Below the pieces are notes generated by a model. The model saw only the letters and a list, made by a program, of their open reading frames with translations. It ran no database searches and had not been told where the DNA came from. From JAMWZF01 sp041628615 (GTDB lineage Bacteria; Pseudomonadota; Alphaproteobacteria; Rhodobacterales; Rhodobacteraceae), in assembly GCA_041628615.1 (NCBI GenBank), contig JBFKOW010000147.1, forward strand, positions 1 to 8,918: DNA of 8,918 nucleotides, given 5' to 3'. The translations under genes and the position numbers were made by a program. How positions within the stretch are numbered: the stretch's first letter is position 1; every line of letters begins with the position of its first letter. Shown one piece after another: positions 1-5,442 of the stretch.

Positions 1-707
1 ACCTGCCGGTCTACGGCGCCGAGATCCCGGCCGGGACCCGGGCCGAGGCGGATCTCGTGGTCCGCATTCTCGGCAAGTCCTTCGAGGCGCGCCGCACCGT
101 GGAGGCGCTGACCCGATCCTACGCCGCGCTGCTCGATGCCTTCGACGCGCTCGATTTCGGGGTCGCGATCTGCGGCGCGGACGGGCGCATCCGGTCCGCC
201 AACAGCCATTTCGAGGCGGTCGCGGCCGAGCGGGACGGGCTTGAACTGTCGGGCGGGGCGGTGCAGGCCGTCCATGCCGGCGACCGGCCGGGGCTGCACC
301 GCGCCCTGCGGGCCGCCGTCGCGCCGGGCGCGGCGCCCGCCGACCTGATCTGCGGGCTGCGGCGGCGGTCCGGCGCGCCGCCGCTGATCGTCCGCACCGC
401 GCCGCTCCGGTCCGCCGAGACGGGCCGCGACCGGCTTGTCCTGCTGCTCGTCATCGATCCCGCCGACGAGGCGCGGCTGGGGCCGGAGGGGCTCGCCGCC
501 TTCGACCTGCTGACCCCGGCGGAACTGGAGGTCTGCGCGCTGCTGCTGCGCGGTCTCGGCACCACCGAGATCGCCGAACGCCGGTCGACGGCGGCCGAGA
601 CCACCCGCGATCAGATCAAGTCGGCCTCAGCCAAGCTCGGCTGCAGTTCGCGGCTCGACCTTGTCCGGCTCGCCCTCGCCGCCCGGCCACCGGCGTCCGG
701 CGCCTGA
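1..707 (+). CDS. LuxR-type helix-turn-helix regulator with PAS-like N-terminus (5' end missing)
   Basis: The reading frame is already open at base 3, so the gene starts upstream of the window; 234 residues are visible. The GTG at 57 only marks the next possible start and lies inside continuous coding sequence. Visible residues ~42-150 look like a PAS-type sensory fold (LDFGVAICGADGRIRSANSHF is typical of a PAS core, split here only for reading). The last ~65 residues are a LuxR/GerE DNA-binding domain: LTPAELEVCALLLRGLGTTEIA, then a recognition-helix region rich in T/R/K and LGCSSRLDLVRLAL. It is therefore probably a transcription factor responding to a ligand or partner through the PAS part. 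No receiver domain is visible, but one could lie upstream. It reads toward the VPLPA gene 79 bases downstream; whether it controls that gene is not shown. Family call fairly sure, target unknown. Confidence 0.8.
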   Translation, partial: LPVYGAEIPAGTRAEADLVVRILGKSFEARRTVEALTRSYAALLDAFDALDFGVAICGADGRIRSANSHFEAVAAERDGLELSGGAVQAVHAGDRPGLHRALRAAVAPGAAPADLICGLRRRSGAPPLIVRTAPLRSAETGRDRLVLLLVIDPADEARLGPEGLAAFDLLTPAELEVCALLLRGLGTTEIAERRSTAAETTRDQIKSASAKLGCSSRLDLVRLALAARPPASGA

Positions 708-714
708 CCTCGCC

Positions 715-730
715 TCCCCCATTCGGGGGA
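715..730 (+). terminator. Short GC hairpin after the LuxR-type gene
   Basis: A perfect 6-bp inverted repeat (TCCCCC, loop ATTC, GGGGGA) begins 8 bases after the regulator's stop codon. No T-run follows, so intrinsic termination is uncertain; it may only stabilise the 3' end of the mRNA. Confidence 0.3.
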
Positions 731-786
731 TGACAGGCCGGACCCCAAGCCGCGATCCTCGGAGGGTTGGTATCGGGGGGACGGAC

Positions 787-2418
787 ATGCGGAAACCGGT
801 TCTTGCGGCGCTGATGTGCAGCGCCGCCGCCGCGGCACCTGCGGCGGCATCGACGATCAACGGCGCCTACACCTTCACGATCATCGAACAGAGCGCGGAC
901 CAGCGGCCCGGCTTTCGCGGTGCGCCGGTGCTCAACGACGCCGGGGACGCGGCGTTCGTCGACCTGCCGACGGGGGCGACGTTCGACACCGACACGGTCA
1001 GCGTGCTGTCGCGCACCGGCGACAGGCAGGATTTCACCATCCCCTTCGCGACCCGCATCCTCGAGGTGTCGATCAACGACGCGGGACAGGTCGCGGTGCT
1101 GGCGGGTATCGGAACCGCCGGTCAGGTCGACATCGTGGTCATCGACCGGGACACCGGCAGCCAGACGACCGTCGCGACATCGAGCTTCGAGTTCGGAAGC
1201 ACGGCCGAATACCGGGACCTGCGCGACGTCCAGATCGCCGATACCGGCGATATTGCCCTGACGGCCTATACCAATGCCGATCCGAACGTCAGGCGGATCC
1301 TCCGGATCGAACCGACCGGCGCGATCACCACTCTCGATGCCGATGCGACCGGGCGCACCATCAACAGTGCCCCAACCATCGATGACGCGGGCAACATCGC
1401 CTGGGCCATCTTCGAAGGCCCCAACGACTATGTGGTGCTGAACGACGGAACCGCCACGGCGACCGTCCTCGATCCGCCACCCCCGGCGGCGGTGATAGCC
1501 CCCGTTCTGAACAACTCCGGACAGCTGCTCACCCAAACGGGCTTCGGCCTCGCGGTGTCGGACATCACCGACAGCGACGTCACCGACTCGACCGCGCAGG
1601 GTTTCGGGTTCGGTGTCGGCGGCACCGACCTGAACGACTACGGGCAGGTGATCTACGGTCCGCAGATTTCGGGTGGCAGCATCGAACTCGACGGCGACGT
1701 GCTCATCTCACTCGGCGACCAGATCGAGGGCTTCGAACTCAGGAACCTCGGCACCGGCGGCGGCATGGACGTGACGCAGGGCCAGTGGCTCAACGACCTC
1801 GGCCAGTTCGTCTTCGACGCCAACGTCATCCGCACCGACGGCAGCGGCACCCAGCTCAACCTCGTGATCCGGGCCGACCCGGTCGGCGCCACGCCGGACA
1901 CCCCGATCCTGCCCACCGCGACGACCGGCGACGTGAACTTCCTCGACTACGCGATCGTCAACGGCCTCGGGCTGGAGGCGCCGATCTATGTCGACCCGAT
2001 CGCGGCGACGGTGTTCGACTATTCCGTGCTGTCCGGCCCGGCGATCACCTCGCTGACGATCCCGGGCCAGGACCTCGGCGCCGAGGACGGCCTGTTCGAG
2101 ATCCTGTTCGGCGGCTTCTCCGAGACCCTCGGCTTTGGCGAGACGCTGGATTTCACCGCCTTCGCGGGCTTCGGGGGCGGCGTCCTCGACTTCACCATCG
2201 CCGGCATCGACACCGGATCGTCGGTCGCGCCGGATGCCCCGTTCCTCGTCGGGCTCACCCATGCGGGGCTGGGCGAGGTCAGCCTGCGGATCACCGGCCG
2301 CAGCGTCGAGGATCCGCCGGCGGTGCCGCTGCCGGCAGCGGCGTGGCTGCTACTCGGCGGCCTGGCCGGACTGGCCGCGGCCGGGCGGCGCGGCGGCCGC
2401 GGTTCCGGCGCGCCCTGA
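787..2418 (+). CDS. Exported VPLPA-CTERM protein with seven NxxG-type repeats
   Basis: A 543-aa protein. The ATG at 787 is preferred over upstream in-frame starts because it follows a G-rich ribosome-binding stretch (six G at about 775-780) and begins a clean signal peptide: MRK, a hydrophobic/alanine core, probable cleavage near residues 21-22 (AAA-S). The body has seven spaced copies of an [IL]-N/D-D-x-G-Q/D/N-hydrophobic motif, at residues ~49 (LNDAGDAAF), 96 (INDAGQVAV), 150, 198 (IDDAGNIAW), 241, 282 (LNDYGQVIY) and 335 (LNDLGQFVF). This is the tandem NxxGxxAF repeat type of choice-of-anchor proteins. Residues ~380-505 form a separate, Gly/Phe/Asp-rich region. The C-terminus is a sorting signal: VPLPA at 513-517, a hydrophobic helix, then an Arg-rich tail from 534. 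In Rhodobacterales such signals are processed by an exosortase (VPLPA-specific XrtD type is described), so the protein is probably released or anchored at the cell surface. Binding function unknown. Confidence 0.88.
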   Translation: MRKPVLAALMCSAAAAAPAAASTINGAYTFTIIEQSADQRPGFRGAPVLNDAGDAAFVDLPTGATFDTDTVSVLSRTGDRQDFTIPFATRILEVSINDAGQVAVLAGIGTAGQVDIVVIDRDTGSQTTVATSSFEFGSTAEYRDLRDVQIADTGDIALTAYTNADPNVRRILRIEPTGAITTLDADATGRTINSAPTIDDAGNIAWAIFEGPNDYVVLNDGTATATVLDPPPPAAVIAPVLNNSGQLLTQTGFGLAVSDITDSDVTDSTAQGFGFGVGGTDLNDYGQVIYGPQISGGSIELDGDVLISLGDQIEGFELRNLGTGGGMDVTQGQWLNDLGQFVFDANVIRTDGSGTQLNLVIRADPVGATPDTPILPTATTGDVNFLDYAIVNGLGLEAPIYVDPIAATVFDYSVLSGPAITSLTIPGQDLGAEDGLFEILFGGFSETLGFGETLDFTAFAGFGGGVLDFTIAGIDTGSSVAPDAPFLVGLTHAGLGEVSLRITGRSVEDPPAVPLPAAAWLLLGGLAGLAAAGRRGGRGSGAP

Positions 2419-2426
2419 ACGCGAAA

Positions 2427-2456
2427 CGGCCTCCCGGGGGGCGTCCCGGAAGGCCG
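2427..2456. terminator. Bidirectional hairpin terminator between the convergent VPLPA genes
   Basis: CGGCCTCCCGGG (2427-2438) pairs with CCCGGAAGGCCG (2445-2456): 12 positions with one C/A mismatch and a 6-nt loop. It sits centrally in the 58-bp gap between the two convergent stop codons. AAA just before the stem gives a TTT tail on the minus strand, and CTGTT follows on the plus strand, so it can serve both genes although the U-tracts are short. Confidence 0.65.
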
Positions 2457-2476
2457 CTGTTCCGAAAGCGGGCGGT

Positions 2477-3148
2477 TCAGGCCAACCGGTTGCGCCGGGC
2501 CACGCCGAGCGCCCCGAGGCCGGTGAGCAGAAGCACCATACCCGCCGGCAGCGGCACCGGCGGCGGGTTCTCTCCGCCACCGCCCGGCACGCCGGTCACG
2601 AGGTCCTGCGAGGTCTCCGATTCGTAGAAGGTCAGCAGGTAGGTCCCCGCGGCGGTGCCGAGGTTATCGAGCCATTCCTGGGCCAGGGCGACCACGCCGG
2701 CGTTGTTGCTGACCTGCAGGTTGCCGGTGGCGAGGTCGTAGACGCTGTCCGTCTCGTAGACGATCTCCCAGATCGCGGCCTGGAAGGCGGCGGAGTTCAC
2801 CGCGCTCGACACCGACACCGCGCCGTTGTTGGTGAACAGGCGGTTCAGGTCGGCTTCCTTGCCGTCGGTGACCTGTCCGGGCCGCTGCACGTTGTAGGTG
2901 GCGGTCTTGATGGTGTCGAAGATGTCGATGCACCAGGCGAAGAAGTCGTTGGTGCCGTCCGACATCGCGAACCCGCCGGCCGGCAGGTTGGTGAAGGACT
3001 TGGGCGTGCTGATCTCGTTCAGGTTGACCTTCTGGGCCGGCGTCGCGGCCAGGCCGTTGAAGGTCAGGGTCACGGTGCTGGCCCCGGCCGCCCCCGCGGT
3101 CAGGCCCAGTGCAAGCGCCGATCCGGCGGCAATCGTGATCCAGTTCAT
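2477..3148 (-). CDS. Exported VPLPA-CTERM protein, probable Cys-Gln thioester domain
   Basis: A 223-aa protein. The ATG at 3148 is chosen because it starts a signal peptide (MNWITIAAGSALALGLTAG, cleavage probably after AAGAS or AGA near residues 21-24). A longer frame exists upstream but its extra 25 residues are charged and not signal-like. An AAGGG lies about 11 bases upstream of this ATG. After a Thr/Asn-rich start, residues 70-76 read FAWCIDI with Cys73, the only cysteine in the protein. Residues 121-129 read AFQAAIWEI with Gln123. A single Cys in a (W/Y)C[IV]D context plus a later QxAIW is the pattern of thioester domains, where Cys and Gln side chains form an internal thioester. PPPVPLPA (residues 195-202), a hydrophobic helix and ARRNRLA form a VPLPA-CTERM sorting signal for exosortase processing. 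The thioester assignment is inferred from motif and spacing; export and sorting are well supported. Confidence 0.85.
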   Translation of the reverse strand: MNWITIAAGSALALGLTAGAAGASTVTLTFNGLAATPAQKVNLNEISTPKSFTNLPAGGFAMSDGTNDFFAWCIDIFDTIKTATYNVQRPGQVTDGKEADLNRLFTNNGAVSVSSAVNSAAFQAAIWEIVYETDSVYDLATGNLQVSNNAGVVALAQEWLDNLGTAAGTYLLTFYESETSQDLVTGVPGGGGENPPPVPLPAGMVLLLTGLGALGVARRNRLA

Positions 3149-3300
3149 TACAGGTCTACCCTTCGCCTCGTTGCGGTCACATTTCTGCCACGAAGCCCTA
3201 GCAGCGGCCCTCGGCACCGGCAAAGCCGTTCCCTTGCGTCACCGCACCCCGAATCGGCCCGGACCGGGATTCTGATGCCAAGCCATTGCTTTCACGCGTG

Positions 3301-3368
3301 TTCCGGCGGTCTCCCGAATGGAAACACATCGTTTCCCGGTTGCCGCTCCGGCAACAATGGCGCCGGAA
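3301..3368. repeat. Nested inverted repeats: outer 8-bp stem enclosing two perfect hairpins
   Basis: TTCCGGCG (3301-3308) is perfectly complementary to CGCCGGAA (3361-3368). Inside lie GGAAAC-N5-GTTTCC (3320-3336) and GTTGCCG-N3-CGGCAAC (3339-3355), both perfect. Together they could fold into a three-way-junction RNA or DNA structure, or be paired operators; the two inner palindromes have centres 19 bp apart. The element lies in the 296-bp spacer between the minus-strand VPLPA gene and the M48 gene, 76 bases before the latter's ATG. It does not fit a tRNA (no T-arm consensus). Elsewhere in this spacer I see no convincing promoter or gene. Confidence 0.4.
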
Positions 3369-3444
3369 GCGGACGGCGCAGGAGTCCGCACGTTCCGCGA
3401 CGCCGGCGCTGGACCCGGGCCGGCACCGCGCCCATATCTGTGGC

Positions 3445-4146
3445 ATGATCAAGCTGACCCCCGTCCTGCTCGCGCTGCTCTACGGGCTCGTCCTGTACCG
3501 GTTCTCGGTCTGGCGCACCGGGCGCGAACTCGACGCCAATTCCACCGAGCTGGCCGATCCGCGGCTGCGCGGCACGCTGCAGCGGCTGGCCCGCGCGCTC
3601 GACGTCGCCCGGGTCAGGGTCCACCTCTACGAGATCGCCCCGATCAACGGGCTCGCCGCGCCGGACGGCCGGATCTTCATCACCCGCGGGTTCTACGAGG
3701 AATTCCGCAAGGGCGCGATCTCGGAGGGCGAACTGGCCAGCGTGATCGCCCACGAGCTGGGCCATGTCGCGCTGGGCCATACCCGCCGGCGGATGATCGA
3801 CTTCTCCGGCCAGAACGCGATCCGGGCCACGCTGGCGATGGTGCTGAGCCGGTTCCTGCCCGGCCTCGGGGTGTGGATCGCCAACACGCTGACCACGCTG
3901 CTCGCGGCGCGACTGTCCCGGCAGGACGAGTTCGAGGCCGACGCCTATGCCACCGCCCTGCTGATCAAGGCGGGGATCGGCGCCGGGCCGCAGAAGTCGC
4001 TGTTCGAGAAGCTCGACCGGCTGACCGGCAACCGGGCCGGGGCGGTGCCGGCCTGGCTGCTCAGCCACCCAAAATCCACCGAGCGGATCGCCGCGATCGA
4101 GGCGAACGAGGCGAAGTGGACCGGCGGATCGCTGCCTCAGGCGTAG
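3445..4146 (+). CDS. M48-family zinc metalloprotease with N-terminal membrane anchor
   Basis: A 233-aa protein. The ATG at 3445 is chosen because it begins directly with a hydrophobic segment (residues ~4-20, TPVLLALLYGLVLY) as expected for this short family. The 53 in-frame residues before it are Arg-rich and unlike coding sequence. No clear Shine-Dalgarno precedes it, which leaves some doubt. The catalytic zinc motif is HELGH at 103-107 (His103, Glu104, His107), and the third ligand is probably Glu162 in SRQDEFEADAYA, the usual M48 ExxxD helix. NGLAAPDGRIFITRGF (~68-83) is the conserved strand region before the active site, and SHPKSTERIAAI (~207-218) is the typical C-terminal M48 signature. 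It is much shorter than HtpX, lacks its multiple membrane helices, and has no TPR extension like BepA/YfgC. Predicted role: membrane-tethered proteolysis or quality control; substrate unknown. It overlaps the VOC gene tail to tail by 10 bp. Confidence 0.9.
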   Translation: MIKLTPVLLALLYGLVLYRFSVWRTGRELDANSTELADPRLRGTLQRLARALDVARVRVHLYEIAPINGLAAPDGRIFITRGFYEEFRKGAISEGELASVIAHELGHVALGHTRRRMIDFSGQNAIRATLAMVLSRFLPGLGVWIANTLTTLLAARLSRQDEFEADAYATALLIKAGIGAGPQKSLFEKLDRLTGNRAGAVPAWLLSHPKSTERIAAIEANEAKWTGGSLPQA

Positions 4147-4526
4147 CTGACCACCTCGATCTCGATGCCGTTCTCCTCGCGGAAATAGAACCGCCGCCCG
4201 GGGGCGTAATCGGCGTGGTTGCCCGGTCCGTAGCCGCGGGCGCGAACCGCCGCTTCCACCGCGTCGAGATCGTCGACCACCACGCCGAGGTGGTTCAGCC
4301 CGCCGCGCCGCCGGTAGCTGTCGCCGGCCGGGGCGGCGACGTCGCCGCCCGCCGGACCGGAATAGAGGGCGAGGTAGGTGTCGTCGCCGCCGACATGAAC
4401 GGTGCGGCCGCCGTGGAGCGCCGCCCCTGCCCAGCGCACCCGCCAGCCGAACAGGTCGGTCAGCAGCGCGGCGGTGGCGTCCGGGTCGCGCACGGTGACG
4501 TTGAGGTGTTCGAGCCGGGTCGCCAT
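4137..4526 (-). CDS. VOC-superfamily (glyoxalase/dioxygenase-fold) protein
   Basis: A 129-aa protein. The ATG at 4526 is preferred because GGAGGA lies 7 bases upstream; a longer frame exists but would swallow that ribosome site. The fold shows the two beta-alpha-beta modules of the vicinal-oxygen-chelate family: EHLNVTVRDPDATAALLTDL at residues 6-25, then GGLNHLGVVVDDLDAVEAAV at 75-94, ending with FYFREENGIEIEVVSYA. Likely metal-site residues are His7, His79 and a glutamate in the terminal strand (Glu122 or Glu124), so a catalytic or metal-binding role is possible. Substrate cannot be read from sequence; relatives include glyoxalase I, dioxygenases and drug-binding resistance proteins. Its start overlaps the stop of the upstream 57-aa gene (TGATG), indicating translational coupling. 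The pair lies behind a SoxR-type promoter, suggesting detoxification of a redox-active compound or a reactive carbonyl (inference). Confidence 0.88.
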   Translation of the reverse strand: MATRLEHLNVTVRDPDATAALLTDLFGWRVRWAGAALHGGRTVHVGGDDTYLALYSGPAGGDVAAPAGDSYRRRGGLNHLGVVVDDLDAVEAAVRARGYGPGNHADYAPGRRFYFREENGIEIEVVSYA

Positions 4527-4699
4527 CACCGGGTCCTCCGCCATGCGAGAAGCGCGGTGATCCGGTCGCGCAGCGGGCGCGACGGCTGTCGGGCCAAGTC
4601 CTCGACCTGCAGGCATCCGGCGTCGAGATCGTGGCCCCAGCCAAGACCGTCGTGCTGCAGGGCGCGGACTTCGGGCGGGGATAGGCAGATGCGAATCAT
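4526..4699 (-). CDS. 57-aa protein of unknown function, first gene of the SoxR-controlled pair
   Basis: A small uninterrupted frame beginning MIRICLSPPEVRALQHDG and ending LLAWRRTR. Support for it being real: a strong Shine-Dalgarno GGAGGA lies 8 bases before the ATG, the stop codon shares one base with the VOC start codon (TGATG), and it lies immediately downstream of the SoxR-type promoter. Third positions are mostly G/C, somewhat less than in the neighbours. It has no signal peptide or membrane segment. Residues ~16-35 (QHDGLGWGHDLDAGCLQVED) hold two His, several Asp and one of its two cysteines (Cys5 and Cys29); the C-terminal ~20 residues are Arg-rich and probably helical. I do not recognise a family. 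It could be a small redox- or metal-sensing partner of the VOC protein, or a leader-like coupling ORF. Confidence 0.65.
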   Translation of the reverse strand: MIRICLSPPEVRALQHDGLGWGHDLDAGCLQVEDLARQPSRPLRDRITALLAWRRTR

Positions 4700-4716
4700 G
4701 GGGGTGTCCTCCGGAC

Positions 4717-4745
4717 TTGATTGCGGTGTGCGACTCGGGTGTAAT
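4717..4745 (+). promoter_or_regulatory. soxR promoter, overlapping the divergent SoxR-activated promoter
   Basis: TTGATT (4717-4722), a 17-bp spacer and TGTAAT (4740-4745) form a good sigma70-type promoter pointing into soxR. Its -10 shares bases 4740-4743 with the opposite-strand -10. The expected start near 4752 lies inside the SoxR box, so SoxR binding should repress its own gene. An AAGGG at 4767-4771 serves as ribosome site for the ATG at 4781. Confidence 0.6.
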
Positions 4746-4768
4746 TTCTCAAGTCCACTTCAGATCAA
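4738..4768 (-). promoter_or_regulatory. SoxR-activated promoter with SoxR box in a 19-bp spacer
   Basis: On the minus strand, a -35 element TTGATC (4768-4763) and a -10 element TACACC (4743-4738) are separated by 19 bp, TGAAGTGGACTTGAGAAAT. The over-long 19-bp spacer is the hallmark of MerR/SoxR-activated promoters. In register, the E. coli soxS spacer is TCAAGTTAACTTGAGGAAT. The palindrome on the plus strand, CTCAAGTCCACTTCAG (4748-4763), matches 13 of 16 positions of the idealised box CTCAAGTTAACTTGAG. Transcription would start near 4730-4732, giving a leader of about 31-33 bases to the 57-aa gene. Comparison with soxS is from memory of the published site. Confidence 0.75.
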
Positions 4769-4780
4769 GGGCGATTTGCG

Positions 4781-5218
4781 ATGTCCGGCCTCACCATCGG
4801 CGACCTGAGCGCGCGCACCGGTCTCGCGGTGTCGGCCATCCGCTTCTACGAGACCCACGGCATCGTCCGCCCGGTGCGCAATGCCGGCGGCCACCGGCGC
4901 TATGGCCGGCACGACCTGCGGCGGCTGTCCTTCGCGATGGCGGCGCAGCGGCTGGGGTTCCCGCTGGCCGAGATCGCCGGGCACCTCGCAGAGCTGCCCG
5001 ATCACAAGGCCCCGTCGCGCGAGGACTGGACCCGGATCGCCGCCGGGTTCCGGATCCGGATCGACGCCCGGATCGCCGCGCTCGCCGACCTGCGCGACAA
5101 GCTCGACGGCTGCATCGGCTGCGGCTGCCTGAGCCTCGATGTCTGCGCGCTCTACAATCCTGCCGACATCCGGGGCCGCGACGGCCCCGGCCCGCGCAAC
5201 CTCGCCGGTCCGGGCTGA
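4781..5218 (+). CDS. soxR: Redox-sensing transcriptional activator SoxR
   Basis: A 145-aa MerR-family regulator. The N-terminal winged helix-turn-helix reads LTIGDLSARTGLAVSAIRFYE (residues 4-24), with the wing RNAGGHRRYGRHDLRRL (33-49). A dimerisation helix spans ~83-109 (DWTRIAAGF...IDARIAALADLRDKLDG). The effector motif CIGCGCLSLDVC places cysteines at 111, 114, 116 and 122, exactly the CxxCxCx5C spacing that holds the SoxR [2Fe-2S] cluster. Oxidation of that cluster by superoxide or redox-cycling drugs such as phenazines and quinones switches the bound protein to an activator. Length fits the family. Outside enterics SoxR usually controls its targets directly rather than through SoxS, and the divergent gene pair behind a SoxR box fits that. 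Autoregulation is likely from the box position. Confidence 0.96.
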   Translation: MSGLTIGDLSARTGLAVSAIRFYETHGIVRPVRNAGGHRRYGRHDLRRLSFAMAAQRLGFPLAEIAGHLAELPDHKAPSREDWTRIAAGFRIRIDARIAALADLRDKLDGCIGCGCLSLDVCALYNPADIRGRDGPGPRNLAGPG

Positions 5219-5442
5219 GCCGCGGCGTCCGGCAGCCTGAAACCGACCCCCGGTCGCGAACAGACAAGACCGGCCCGGCCGCCCGCCGCACCGTGCCGTC
5301 GGGGAGGACCGTCGTGACCGGACAGGATGCATGGCGACTGACGCTTGTCTTGCGGACCATCGGGGCCCGCCGGGGGCGCGCGGCGCGGGGACGGCCGGGG
5401 CCGGGATGACCCGCCCCCTGCCCTGACCTTCCGGAGCCCGCC
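5219..5442. other. Intergenic region between soxR and the MttB-family gene
   Basis: Contains a weak hairpin CGACC-CCC-GGTCG (5244-5256), without a T-run, just after soxR. A distant 7-bp inverted repeat, AGACAAG (5262-5268) and CTTGTCT (5344-5350), lies around a possible 31-codon frame. No convincing promoter, riboswitch or RNA gene was seen; no cobalamin-riboswitch box was recognised despite the corrinoid-linked family downstream. Confidence 0.5.
5314..5409 (+). CDS. Possible 31-aa small protein or leader ORF
   Basis: GTG start preceded by a very strong ribosome site, GGGGAGGA at 5301-5308, with 5 bases between. The frame begins MTGQDAWRLTLVLRTIGARR and then turns Arg/Gly/Pro-rich before TGA, 33 bases ahead of the MttB-family ATG. 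GC-rich DNA gives such frames often, so this may be chance; no family is recognised. Confidence 0.22.
   Translation: MTGQDAWRLTLVLRTIGARRGRAARGRPGPG

Noticed and set aside
2898..3275. 125-codon plus-strand frame opposite the thioester-type protein
   Set aside because: Antisense to the signal peptide and N-terminal region of a well-supported gene; no ribosome site seen.
3149..3300. Sigma54 (-24/-12) promoter for the VPLPA gene, as known for some PEP-CTERM genes
   Set aside because: TGGCAG-like and TGGC-like strings occur but none has GC at the required distance from GG.
3301..3368. tRNA or tRNA-like gene at the nested hairpins
   Set aside because: No T-arm consensus, no anticodon-arm geometry and only two inner hairpins.
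2135..3448. 437-codon plus-strand frame
   Set aside because: Crosses the end of one VPLPA gene, the terminator and the antisense of the other; composition is non-protein-like.
3292..4644. 450-codon minus-strand frame across the M48 and VOC genes
   Set aside because: Arg/Gly/Pro-rich translation typical of off-frame reading in GC-rich DNA; both overlapping genes carry catalytic motifs.
3318..4808. 496-codon plus-strand frame over the M48/VOC/SoxR region
   Set aside because: Out-of-frame shadow of the protease and antisense of the VOC pair.
5219..5442. Cobalamin, SAM or glycine riboswitch ahead of the MttB-family gene
   Set aside because: No core sequence motif of these classes was recognised in either orientation.
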